Positions 32,732-40,975 of a stretch of DNA of 64,000 nt are shown in pieces. A program made the translations under genes and the position numbers. Position 1 is the first letter of the stretch, and each line of letters starts with the position of its first letter. The stretch is taken from positions 1 to 64,000 of the forward strand of contig JAFZNQ010000039.1 in assembly GCA_017552965.1 (NCBI GenBank). The letters run 5' to 3'. Source of the stretch: Abditibacteriota bacterium. GTDB taxonomy: Bacteria; Armatimonadota; UBA5829. The notes below the pieces were generated by a model. That model worked only from the letters and a program-made list of their open reading frames with translations, ran no database searches and had not been told where the DNA came from.

Positions 32732-33844
32732 ATGGCAGTCAAAAAACTCTGCGCATTGCTGCTGGCGACCCTGTGCGCCGCCGCGCTCTACGGCGCCGAC
32801 TCTGCCTTTGTCACAGCCGGCAGGGCCGCCGCGGAAAAGGCCGACCTGACCTTTTTGTGGGCCAGCGACACACACCATCAGGCCGAGACGGGACACGGCG
32901 CTCAGGAGGAGCTGGTGGGGACCCTGGTCTCCTGCGCCAATGAGATAGGAGTGGACTTTGTGGCCCTTACCGGGGATCTGGTCCACGGGAACAAGGGCAG
33001 GGACAGCCAGCTCAACAACCTGGCCGAGCTCAGGGGGTGGCTGGACGGCTGCCGTATGCCCGTGATGCCCGCCATGGGCAACCATGACGACGGCTCCTGG
33101 TTCATCAGAAGGAGCATGGACAACAGCGAAGGCGTGGGCATCGGAGAGCTGGTGCCCCGGCAGGACTTTTTCGGCGCCATCCTCAAGGGCCACGAGAGCG
33201 AGTTCAGGACGGACCCCCGGGAGCCCCTGGGAGGCTGGTATTACAAGGACTTTACCAAGGCCAAGATCAGGGTCATAGTCCTCAACGTCATAGACATACC
33301 CTACATCCCCTCCGGCAACGGCCTGAAATACTACGGCCAGTGGAATTACGGCTTCGGGGAGGAGCAGCTCAACTGGCTGGCCAACAAGGCCCTCAAATTC
33401 AGCAAAAAGGGCTGGGGGGTCATAGTCATGACCCACATAGACTACGGCTCGGAATATCTGGGCACCATAGCCTCCGAGCCCGGCAATATGCCTGCCAATT
33501 CCCGGATAGTGGAGGGGCTGCTGGAGGCCTTTGTCAAACGGGAGGCCGGCACCTTTTACTCCGACAGGGAGGACTTTGAGGCCAGGGTGAAATACAACTT
33601 CAGGCACAACGCCTCCAACGAATTCATCGCTTCCTTTTCCGGACACCGGCACAAGAATCTCAGCGAATATGTGGCGGGAGTCCCCCACGTCCTCATAAGC
33701 AACATATTCAACGCCGGCGCCGGAGGCTTTGATCTGGTGGCGGTGGACAGAAAACGCCATACCATAAGCGCCAAGCGCTATTTCAAGGGGTATGCCCCCG
33801 AGCTGGACAGAAGCTTCGCCCTTGGCGGAGCCCCGAAAGAATAA
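32732..33844 (+). CDS. Secreted metallophosphoesterase, tandem copy 1
   Basis: 370 residues, ATG 32732 one base after the previous stop. Signal peptide to about residue 21. Calcineurin-type ligands: Asp45 and His47 in WASDTHHQ, Asp81 in LTGDLVHG, Asn116-His117 in MGNHDD, then MTHIDY and GHRHKN near the C-terminus. The subgroup hallmark GGWYYKDFTKAKIRVI and GQWNYGFGEEQLNWLANKAL is present. This copy has a slightly longer C-terminus than the others. The substrate should be outside the cytoplasm; candidates are sugar phosphates, phytate-like compounds, nucleotides or teichoic-type phosphodiesters. Confidence 0.88.
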   Translation: MAVKKLCALLLATLCAAALYGADSAFVTAGRAAAEKADLTFLWASDTHHQAETGHGAQEELVGTLVSCANEIGVDFVALTGDLVHGNKGRDSQLNNLAELRGWLDGCRMPVMPAMGNHDDGSWFIRRSMDNSEGVGIGELVPRQDFFGAILKGHESEFRTDPREPLGGWYYKDFTKAKIRVIVLNVIDIPYIPSGNGLKYYGQWNYGFGEEQLNWLANKALKFSKKGWGVIVMTHIDYGSEYLGTIASEPGNMPANSRIVEGLLEAFVKREAGTFYSDREDFEARVKYNFRHNASNEFIASFSGHRHKNLSEYVAGVPHVLISNIFNAGAGGFDLVAVDRKRHTISAKRYFKGYAPELDRSFALGGAPKE

Positions 33845-33869
33845 AACTATCTGTACAACGGAGAGAAAC

Positions 33870-34955
33870 ATGAAAAAGCTACTTGCAGCCCTGGCATTAT
33901 TGCTGGCCGTATCCGCCGCTCTGTATGCCCAGACCGATTTTACCGAGATAGGCAAAGAGGCCGCCAAAAAGGCCGACCTGGCCTTTATGTGGGGCAGCGA
34001 CACCCACCACCAGGCTGTGGGCAATTACGGCGTGCCCAAAAGCCTGATAGACGAATTCGTCAGGGAGTCCAACGACATAGGCGTGGCCTTTGCCGCCCTG
34101 ACCGGCGACCTGGTGAACGGCTATTATGACAGAGCCAATCAGGAAAAGGACCTGAAGGAGCTCAGGGAGTGGCTGAGCGGGTGCAAAATGCCCTTGATGC
34201 TCACCATGGGCAACCACGACGACAACGCCTGGTTCATATCCGGTCATGCCTCCGTGAAGGAGACAGGCAGCGTGGACGAGCTCTTCCCCAAGGAGGACTT
34301 TTTCAAGGTGGCCTTCGGCGGCTCGGAAAAGGAATTCGTCCGGGACCCCAAGAACCCTTACGGCGGCTGGTACTACAAGGACTTTACCAAGGCCAAGATC
34401 AGAGTCATCATGCTCAACAGCATAGACATACCCTATATCCCCCTGGACAAGGGCCTCAAGTATTACGGCCAGTGGCACTACGGCTTCTGCAACGACCAGC
34501 TCAACTGGCTGGCCAACAAGGCCCTCAGGTTCAGCAAGCCCGGCTGGGGCGTGATAATCATGACTCACAATGACTATGCTCCCGCCACCAGCAAGCTCTT
34601 TGACCAGGTCATGGAGCCCGTGAACTCCGATATCATCAGGGGCATTCTGGACGCCTATCAGAAAAAGGAAATGGGCACCCTGGAATCCAAAGTGGAGGAC
34701 CATGAGGCCAAGGTCAAATACAACTTCCGCAACAACAAGTCCAACGAATTCATAGCCTCCTTCGCAGGCCACAGGCACGGCAATCTGTACGAATACATTG
34801 ACGGTACGCCCCATATCCTCATAGGCAGTATATTCGACAAGAGCAGGGGAGGCTTTGACCTGGTCACCATAGACCGCAAAAAGAAGACCATCTCTTCCCG
34901 CAGATTCCTGAACGGCAAGGCTGCTCCCGAGTTCAACAGGTCCTTCCTGTATTAG
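33870..34955 (+). CDS. Secreted metallophosphoesterase, tandem copy 2
   Basis: 361 residues from ATG 33870 after GGAGAG; an in-frame start at 33792 would lie inside the previous gene and destroy the signal peptide (KKLLAALALLLAVSAALYA). Metal-site motifs: WGSDTHHQ (Asp44), LTGDLVNG, MGNHDDNAW, MTHNDYAP and GHRHGN. The third-site segment reads MTHNDY rather than MTHIDY, a change near a metal-ligand histidine but not of the ligand itself. A hairpin with a short T-run follows (34962-34980), so expression may drop after this copy. Confidence 0.88.
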   Translation: MKKLLAALALLLAVSAALYAQTDFTEIGKEAAKKADLAFMWGSDTHHQAVGNYGVPKSLIDEFVRESNDIGVAFAALTGDLVNGYYDRANQEKDLKELREWLSGCKMPLMLTMGNHDDNAWFISGHASVKETGSVDELFPKEDFFKVAFGGSEKEFVRDPKNPYGGWYYKDFTKAKIRVIMLNSIDIPYIPLDKGLKYYGQWHYGFCNDQLNWLANKALRFSKPGWGVIIMTHNDYAPATSKLFDQVMEPVNSDIIRGILDAYQKKEMGTLESKVEDHEAKVKYNFRNNKSNEFIASFAGHRHGNLYEYIDGTPHILIGSIFDKSRGGFDLVTIDRKKKTISSRRFLNGKAAPEFNRSFLY

Positions 34956-34961
34956 ACCCGG

Positions 34962-34980
34962 AAGGGGCGCTGCGCCCCTT
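34962..34980 (+). terminator. Possible weak terminator inside the phosphoesterase cluster
   Basis: 8-bp GC-rich stem (AAGGGGCG/CGCCCCTT) with CTG loop, but only three T follow. It may attenuate rather than end transcription. Confidence 0.45.
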
Positions 34981-34998
34981 TGAGCATGGAAAAAGCCG

Positions 34999-36075
34999 GT
35001 GAAAAGATCGTTTTTGTTGACCGCGGCGCTGCTGCTGTTGGCCCTGTGCGCCGCGGGCGAGCCCTTTGACCCTGCAGCCCGGGAGGCTGCAGGGCAGGCC
35101 GATCTGGCCTTTTTGTGGGGCAGCGACACCCATCACCAGAGATCCACGGGCAAAGGGGCTCAGTATGAGCTCATCAGCCGGTTTGTCCGGTCCGCCGAAG
35201 CGGTCGGCGCGGACTTTGCCGCCATCACCGGCGATCTGGTCCACGGCGGCTATAACAAGGCGGCGCAGACAGAGGATCTGGAGGAGCTGTGCGGCTGGCT
35301 CGCCGGGTGCCGGGTGCCCGTACTGCTGGGTATGGGCAACCACGATGACAACAGCTGGTTCGTGTCCGGCAGGGCCACCGTAAAGGAGATAGGCTCTCCC
35401 GAGGAGCTGATGCCCAAGGAGGACCTGTATGCCCTGGTGTTCGGCGCGCTGCGCAGCGACTTTGTCCGGGACCCCGCGAACCCCTATGGCGGCTGGTATT
35501 ACAAGGACTTTTCGCGGGCAAAGGTGAGGGTCATCATGCTGAACTCCTCCGACGTGCCCTATATCCCCGCGGCCGAAGGGCTGAAATACTACGGCCAGTG
35601 GACCTACGCCTTCCGTCAGGAGCAGCTGGAGTGGCTGGCCAACAAGGCTCTCAGATTCGGCAAAAGGGGCTGGGGGGTCATCATCATGTCCCACGTGACC
35701 TTTGTGCCCGCGCCTGCCAGGCCCGACAGGACCATGCCCATCAATCACGAGCTGGTGAGCGAGCTGGTGGAGGCCTTCAGGACCGGAGGCCGGGGGACTC
35801 TCAGGTCCGACAGGGAGGACTACACTGTCAGGGTGAACTACAACTTCGGCCACAACCTGTCCCGGGACTATATAGCCTCCTTTGCCGGCCACACCCACAA
35901 CAATGAATGCGACTATCAGGACGGCTCTCCCAGGCTGATCGTGGGGAATATGTTCAACAAAAAACATGGGGGCTACGACCTGGTGACCATAGACCGCAAA
36001 AGGCGGAGGATCGGCCTCATGAAGTGTCTCGACGGCGAGACTGCTCCCGAGTGGACCAGAGCCTGCGCCTATTGA
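34999..36075 (+). CDS. Secreted metallophosphoesterase, tandem copy 3
   Basis: 358 residues. A GTG start at 34999 gives a good signal peptide (KRSFLLTAALLLLALCAAG); an ATG 13 bp earlier is out of frame. The ribosome site is weak (GGAAAAAG). Motifs: WGSDTHHQR, ITGDLVHGGY, MGNHDDNSW, MSHVTFVP and GHTHNN. This copy is the most divergent at the C-terminal metal site (GHTHNNECDY rather than GHRHKN) and lacks the FIASF spacing residues of copies 1 and 2 (DYIASF here). It may therefore have a different substrate. Confidence 0.87.
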   Translation: MKRSFLLTAALLLLALCAAGEPFDPAAREAAGQADLAFLWGSDTHHQRSTGKGAQYELISRFVRSAEAVGADFAAITGDLVHGGYNKAAQTEDLEELCGWLAGCRVPVLLGMGNHDDNSWFVSGRATVKEIGSPEELMPKEDLYALVFGALRSDFVRDPANPYGGWYYKDFSRAKVRVIMLNSSDVPYIPAAEGLKYYGQWTYAFRQEQLEWLANKALRFGKRGWGVIIMSHVTFVPAPARPDRTMPINHELVSELVEAFRTGGRGTLRSDREDYTVRVNYNFGHNLSRDYIASFAGHTHNNECDYQDGSPRLIVGNMFNKKHGGYDLVTIDRKRRRIGLMKCLDGETAPEWTRACAY

Positions 36076-36104
36076 CGGAAAAATAAAAAAAGAAGAGGAG
36101 TGTC

Positions 36105-37178
36105 ATGAAAAAACTGTTTGCGCTGCTGGCAGCGGTCCTGGCGCTGTCTGTCGCAGCTTTCTCTGCCGACGCAGCCTTTACGGAAGCTGCCAAAAAAGCT
36201 TCTGCCGGAGCGGATCTGGTGTTCGTATGGGGCAGCGACGTCCACTACCAGCCTCAGGACAATCACGGTGTGTCCCGGGAAATGATGGAAGAATTTGTCT
36301 CCGCGGCCCATGAGACCGGCGCGGCCTTTGCCGCCATCACCGGAGACCTGTTCCACGGCCATTTTGACAAGGACACGGGCCTCGGAAACCTGGCTGAGCT
36401 GTGCACCTTCTTTGAGGACTGCCGGGTGCCCGTCATGTTCACCCAGGGCAACCACGACGACAACAGGTATTACGTATATAAGACCCGCAACCCCGACGAC
36501 ACCTTTGACATGGGGCAGGTGATAAACAAGGAAGATATATACCGGATAGTCCTGAAGGGCCGGGAAAAGGACTTCGTCACGGACCCCAAAAACCCTTACG
36601 GCGGATGGTATTACAAGGACTTTACCAAGGCCAAGATCAGAGTCATCATGCTCAACTGCATAGATATGCCCCATATACCCGATTATCCGGTGAACAGGTT
36701 CAAATACTACGGCGGCTACAGCAGCGACCAGCTCAACTGGCTGGCGGGTAAGGCCCTCAGGTTCAGCAAAAAGGGTTGGGGCGTCATAGTCATGACCCAC
36801 ATAGATTATGCTTCCCAGGCAATAGGCAACTGGGCCATGCCCATCAATTCGGAGATAGTGGAGGGGCTGCTGCAGGCCTTTGCCAAACAGGAGGCGGGCA
36901 CCTTTTATTCCTTTGAGGAAGGCATGGAAGCCAAGGTAAAATACAATTTCCGGCACAACAGCTCCCACGAATACATCGCCGCCTTTGCCGGACACAAGCA
37001 CAAGAATCTCAGCGAATCCGTGAACGGAGTGCCCCACGTCCTGATCAGCAACTTTTTCAGGGATCAGGAAGGAGGCTTTGACCTGGTGGCCATCGACCGC
37101 AAAAAACGCCTGGTCACCACCGTCCGGTGCCAGCGTGGCGCAGCCGCCCCCGGGCTGGACAGGGTGTTTGCCTATTAG
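36105..37178 (+). CDS. Secreted metallophosphoesterase, tandem copy 4
   Basis: 357 residues, ATG 36105 after AGAGGAG. Signal peptide KKLFALLAAVLALSVAAFSA. Motifs: WGSDVHYQP (His-Tyr instead of His-His), ITGDLFHGHF, QGNHDDNRYY (Gln instead of Met before the Gly-Asn-His), MTHIDYAS and GHKHKN. The GGWYYKDFTKAKIRVIML block is identical in pattern to copy 2. These first- and second-site changes, both adjacent to ligands, again suggest substrate diversification after tandem duplication. A glycerate kinase starts 8 bp after its stop. Confidence 0.88.
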   Translation: MKKLFALLAAVLALSVAAFSADAAFTEAAKKASAGADLVFVWGSDVHYQPQDNHGVSREMMEEFVSAAHETGAAFAAITGDLFHGHFDKDTGLGNLAELCTFFEDCRVPVMFTQGNHDDNRYYVYKTRNPDDTFDMGQVINKEDIYRIVLKGREKDFVTDPKNPYGGWYYKDFTKAKIRVIMLNCIDMPHIPDYPVNRFKYYGGYSSDQLNWLAGKALRFSKKGWGVIVMTHIDYASQAIGNWAMPINSEIVEGLLQAFAKQEAGTFYSFEEGMEAKVKYNFRHNSSHEYIAAFAGHKHKNLSESVNGVPHVLISNFFRDQEGGFDLVAIDRKKRLVTTVRCQRGAAAPGLDRVFAY

Positions 37179-37186
37179 CCGGCTCT

Positions 37187-38308
37187 ATGAAGATAGTCGT
37201 TGCGCCGGACAGCTTTAAGGGGAGCCTCTCAGCCCGGGAGGCTGCCTTTTATATAGGGGAAGGGATCAAAAAGATCATTCCCGACGCAGAGACGGCGCTT
37301 ATCCCGGTCGCCGACGGCGGAGAGGGGACCCTGGAGTGCCTGACGGAGGAGTCCGCCCGGCGACGGGTCCGGGTGACGGGCCCCATGGGCGGCCCGGTGG
37401 AAGCGGAATACGCCGCCGCCGACGGCATGGGCATAGTGGAAATGGCCCGGGCCGCAGGCCTCCTGCTGGCCCCGGACAGCCGCGCCGCCCTGGCTACCAC
37501 CTACGGAGTGGGGGAGCTCATCAAAGAATGCCTCGTGAGGGGCTGCCGCCGGATACTGCTGACGGTGGGAGGCAGCGCCACCAATGACGGAGGCTGCGGC
37601 ATGCTGTGCGCTCTGGGAGCCCGCTTTCTCCGGAAGGACGGCTCCTCCTTTGTGCCCGCGGGAGGGACCCTCGGGGAGATAGAGACCATAGACACGAGCG
37701 AGCTCTCCGGGGCCTTTTTGGCCTGTGAGTTCACTGTGGCCGCGGACGTGAGGAACCCCCTGCTGGGAGAGTCGGGAGCCACCATGACCTACGCCCGGCA
37801 GAAGGGCGCTTCCGACGAAGAGCTGCGGCTCATGGAGCAGGGCATGGCTCACTACGCTGCGATCCTGGAAAGGATGACCGGAAAAAAGGTCTCGCAGCTG
37901 CCCTCCTCCGGGGCTGCGGGAGGCGTCGCAGTCCCCATCATGGCATTTGGCAAATGCACGGTGCGCTCCGGGGCCCGGGCCGTCCTCTCCGCCTCCGGCT
38001 TTTACGATGCCGCCGCAGACGCCGACCTGGTGATATGCGGCGAGGGGCGGATAGACAGCCAGAGCCTGTGGGGCAAAGCGGCCGGCGAGATAGCCGGCTT
38101 TTGCAGAGAGCGCAGGATACCTCTCTATTGCATCTGCGGAGCTTCCGCCTGCGCCGAGAGGCCGGAGGGGATAGCCAAAATACTCACGGCGGAGTCCCTG
38201 GCGGACAGCCCTGCAGACTCTATGGCCCGGGCTCCCCGGTATCTCACGGTCCTGGGCAGCCTGGCCGCCATCGACCTGGCAGGCGGCGCAGTGAGGCGCG
38301 GCTATTGA
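37187..38308 (+). CDS. glxK: Glycerate kinase (GarK/GlxK family)
   Basis: 373 residues from ATG 37187, where the family N-terminus MKIVVAPDSFKGSLSAREAA begins. It phosphorylates glycerate using ATP, to 2- or 3-phosphoglycerate. Further family blocks: ALIPVADGGEGTLECL, GIVEMARAAGLLL, LTVGGSATNDGGCGML, VAADVRNPLLGESGA and VICGEGRIDSQSLWGKA. Length is typical. As the last gene in the phosphoesterase cluster it raises the possibility that one phosphoesterase product (for example glycerate from a phosphoglycerate or glycerol-phosphate derivative) feeds it; this link is inference. Confidence 0.92.
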   Translation: MKIVVAPDSFKGSLSAREAAFYIGEGIKKIIPDAETALIPVADGGEGTLECLTEESARRRVRVTGPMGGPVEAEYAAADGMGIVEMARAAGLLLAPDSRAALATTYGVGELIKECLVRGCRRILLTVGGSATNDGGCGMLCALGARFLRKDGSSFVPAGGTLGEIETIDTSELSGAFLACEFTVAADVRNPLLGESGATMTYARQKGASDEELRLMEQGMAHYAAILERMTGKKVSQLPSSGAAGGVAVPIMAFGKCTVRSGARAVLSASGFYDAAADADLVICGEGRIDSQSLWGKAAGEIAGFCRERRIPLYCICGASACAERPEGIAKILTAESLADSPADSMARAPRYLTVLGSLAAIDLAGGAVRRGY

Positions 38309-38334
38309 CTGACTGCCGGGCTGTGTGATAGAAT
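38305..38334 (+). promoter_or_regulatory. Promoter of alr
   Basis: TTGACT (38305-38310), 18 bp, TAGAAT (38329-38334). The -35 overlaps the glycerate kinase stop. It leaves a ~85-nt leader before alr. Confidence 0.6.
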
Positions 38335-38425
38335 AAATAAGGTTTTTGATAGTATGATCTTGTATTCGGCCTTGCGCGGGCAGAGGTCTTGCCGACCGGT
38401 CCGGGGCCGACAGTCAGTGTGATAA

Positions 38426-39613
38426 ATGGTAATAAAGAACAAACAAAAGCGTGTGTGGGCGGAGATAGACCTGAATGCTGCGGAGGACAACTTTCAGTAT
38501 ATACGCGGCAGGATACGCCCCGAGACCCGGCTGTGCTGCGTCATCAAGGCAAACGCCTACGGACACGGCTCCCTGCAGCTGGCAAGGCTGTATGAGCGGC
38601 TGGGGGCGGACTGCTTTGGCGTCTCAAACATAGAAGAGGGCATCCAGCTCAGGGACGCCGGAGTCACCAAGCCTGTGCTGATACTGGGCTATACTCCCGT
38701 CCTGTGCGCCGCGGATCTGGCCAACTACCGCCTTTCCCAGTGTGTGTATTCCCAGGACTACGGCAAGGCTCTGTCGGTGAGCGCCACCGAAGAAGGCGTG
38801 AAGGTGTCGGTCCATATCAAGATAGACACGGGTATGGGCAGGATAGGCTTTCAGTTCAGGGAGCCCGGCAGACACTATGAGGAGCTGGACCGGGCGGCCG
38901 CCGTATGCAGCCTGCCGGGGCTGGAGCATGACGGCATCTTTACCCATTTTGCGGCGGCGGACGAAGGCAAGGACGGCGCGGCCTTTACCCTGGCCCAGTA
39001 CGACTGCTTCAGGGAAGCCTGCCGGTATCTGGAAAGTAAGGGCATCACCTTTGGCATCAGGCATTGCTCCAATTCTGCCGCCATACTGGACTGGAACGAT
39101 TGCCAGATGGATATGGTCAGAGCAGGCATCATCCTCTACGGCCTCAGGCCTTCGGCCAAGGTGCAGCAGACGGAGGCCCTGAAGCCGGTGATGACTCTGA
39201 AATCGGTGATAAGCCACATCAAGACCGTGTCCCCGGGAGACACGGTGAGCTACGGCGGGACCTTCAAGGCCCGGAAGCCCATGACAGTGGCCACCGTGCC
39301 CATAGGCTACGCCGACGGCTTTTTGAGAGGCAACGCCGACAAGTCGTCCATATTGGTAAAGGGCGTCCTTGCCCGGGTGATAGGACGGGTGTGCATGGAC
39401 CAGCTGATGCTGGACGTCAGCGGCATAGACGGCCTGCGCGCAGGCGACGAAGCCGTCATATTCGGCCCCCGGCCGGCTCTCTCTGCCGACGAGATAGCGG
39501 CAAACTGCAACTCCATCGGCTATGAGACCATATGCCTCATAGGCGAGCGGGTGCCCCGGGTGTATATATACAACGGCGAGATAGTCCATATACAGGACAA
39601 TATCCTCAATTAG
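38426..39613 (+). CDS. alr: Alanine racemase
   Basis: 395 residues, ATG 38426. Alanine racemase is PLP-dependent and makes D-alanine for peptidoglycan. The PLP lysine is Lys41 in VIKANAYGHG. The second catalytic region shows CMDQLMLDVS, with Arg/Tyr residues in the usual GRVCMDQ and SYGGTFKA contexts. GMGRIGFQF and GIFTHFAAADEG are typical of the N-terminal barrel. No convincing Shine-Dalgarno is visible, although the start gives the conserved WAEIDLNAAEDNF near residue 11. It lies 43 bp before alanine dehydrogenase, giving a local alanine-metabolism pair. Confidence 0.95.
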   Translation: MVIKNKQKRVWAEIDLNAAEDNFQYIRGRIRPETRLCCVIKANAYGHGSLQLARLYERLGADCFGVSNIEEGIQLRDAGVTKPVLILGYTPVLCAADLANYRLSQCVYSQDYGKALSVSATEEGVKVSVHIKIDTGMGRIGFQFREPGRHYEELDRAAAVCSLPGLEHDGIFTHFAAADEGKDGAAFTLAQYDCFREACRYLESKGITFGIRHCSNSAAILDWNDCQMDMVRAGIILYGLRPSAKVQQTEALKPVMTLKSVISHIKTVSPGDTVSYGGTFKARKPMTVATVPIGYADGFLRGNADKSSILVKGVLARVIGRVCMDQLMLDVSGIDGLRAGDEAVIFGPRPALSADEIAANCNSIGYETICLIGERVPRVYIYNGEIVHIQDNILN

Positions 39614-39656
39614 CCATTACTGCTGCTGCGGCAGCCTGAAATACGAGGAAACGAGC

Positions 39657-40772
39657 ATGATCATCGGAACTACCAGAGAGCTGAAAAATCACGAATACCG
39701 CGTAGGGCTTACCCCCGACAACGTGGTCGCATACACTGCCGCCGGGCACAGGGTCTTCGTGGAGACCAAGGCCGGCGAGGGAGCCGGCTTTGCCGATGCT
39801 GATTACGTATCCGCGGGCGCGGAAATACTGGGGACGCCGGCAGAGGTGTTTGATAAATGCGAAATGATAGTCAAGGTCAAGGAACCGGAGCCCTGCGAAT
39901 ACAACTATCTGCGGGAAGGGCAGATACTCTACACCTATCTGCACCTGGCTCCCAATCCGGGGCTGGCAAAAGCCCTTCTGGACAGAGGAGTAAAGGCGGT
40001 GGCCTTTGAGACCATCAGGGACAATATGGGCAACCTGCCCTGTCTGAGGCCCATGAGCCAGATAGCCGGCCGCCTGTCCGTGCAGGAAGGGGCCAAGTAT
40101 CTGGAGCGGGAATTCGGCGGCAGAGGCGTGCTGCTGGGCGGCGTGCCGGGAGTGGAAAGAGGCAAGATAGTCATCATAGGCGGCGGCATCGCCGGCACCT
40201 ACGCGGCCAAGGCGGCCGTGGGCATCGACGCTCAGGTGACCCTGCTGGAGGTCAACCCCAACAGGCTGGCCTATCTGGAGGATATATTCGGCGCTTCCGT
40301 GACCACTCTTTACAGCACCGAGGCCAACATCACCCGGGCTCTGGCCGAGGCGGATCTGGTGATAGGCTCCGTGCTGATACCCGGAGGCTCCACCCCCAAG
40401 CTCATACGCAGGGAGCATCTGGATATTATGAAGAAGGGGGCCGTGATAGTGGATATAGCCATAGATCAGGGCGGCTGCTGCGAGACCAGCCGCGTGACCA
40501 CCCACGACAATCCCGTGTTCATCGAAAAAGGCATAGTGCACTACTGCGTGGGCAATATGCCCGGGGCGGTGCCCTACACCTCTACCGTGGCCCTGGCCAA
40601 TACCACCTTCCGCTACGGCAAGCTCATCGCGGACAACGGCCTGGAAAAGGCGTTGGCTATGGATCCCGACTTTGCCTATGGCCTCAACACCTATGACCAC
40701 CTGTGCACCAATGTCAACGTGGCCGAGAGTCTGGGGCTGGAGTTCACCGAGCCTGCGGCTGCTGTCAAATAA
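39657..40772 (+). CDS. ald: Alanine dehydrogenase
   Basis: 371 residues; ATG 39657 after GAGGA. It interconverts L-alanine and pyruvate with NAD. Seen: an N-terminal substrate domain with KNHEYRVGLTPD, KVKEPEPCEYNYL and HLAPNPGLAKALLDRGV, then a Rossmann fold with VIIGGGIAGTYAAKAA and LEVNPNRLAYLEDIFG. The C-terminal part has VDIAIDQGGCCETSR and GNMPGAVPYTSTVALAN, all classic for Ald. Length is normal. With alr it could balance L- and D-alanine pools. Confidence 0.96.
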   Translation: MIIGTTRELKNHEYRVGLTPDNVVAYTAAGHRVFVETKAGEGAGFADADYVSAGAEILGTPAEVFDKCEMIVKVKEPEPCEYNYLREGQILYTYLHLAPNPGLAKALLDRGVKAVAFETIRDNMGNLPCLRPMSQIAGRLSVQEGAKYLEREFGGRGVLLGGVPGVERGKIVIIGGGIAGTYAAKAAVGIDAQVTLLEVNPNRLAYLEDIFGASVTTLYSTEANITRALAEADLVIGSVLIPGGSTPKLIRREHLDIMKKGAVIVDIAIDQGGCCETSRVTTHDNPVFIEKGIVHYCVGNMPGAVPYTSTVALANTTFRYGKLIADNGLEKALAMDPDFAYGLNTYDHLCTNVNVAESLGLEFTEPAAAVK

Positions 40773-40902
40773 ACCGGCTTCTGTTCCCGGCGCAGCGCGG
40801 ACCTAATGGCCGGCTGCAGGATAAAAGCAATTCTCGCCGGGAAAAGGGGGCGCGCAGGTGATGCGCCGACGAGACCCGGCTGCCGCAATACCCGCTGTAA
40901 CA

Positions 40903-40969
40903 CACACCCGCCCGACCTGAGTCGGGCGGGTGTGATCGTCATCGGGGGCCGCTCCTTCGGGAGCGGCCC
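40903..40969. terminator. Two terminator-like hairpins between ald and leuS
   Basis: A 14-bp perfect stem (40903-40916 with 40921-40934, loop CTGA), then a 10-bp stem (40946-40955 with 40960-40969) capped by a TTCG tetraloop. Neither has a strong T-tract, but their place between convergent genes fits transcription or mRNA-end functions. Confidence 0.5.
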
Positions 40970-40975
40970 GCCGTG

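Noticed and set aside
40780-40902. Structured-looking stretch after ald with pieces reminiscent of a cobalamin riboswitch (GGGAA, GGTGATGCGCC, CCCGCTGTAAC).
   Set aside because: The pieces do not fit the consensus spacing, and the region lies downstream of ald and convergent to leuS, so there is no gene for it to control. I see no firm function in it.
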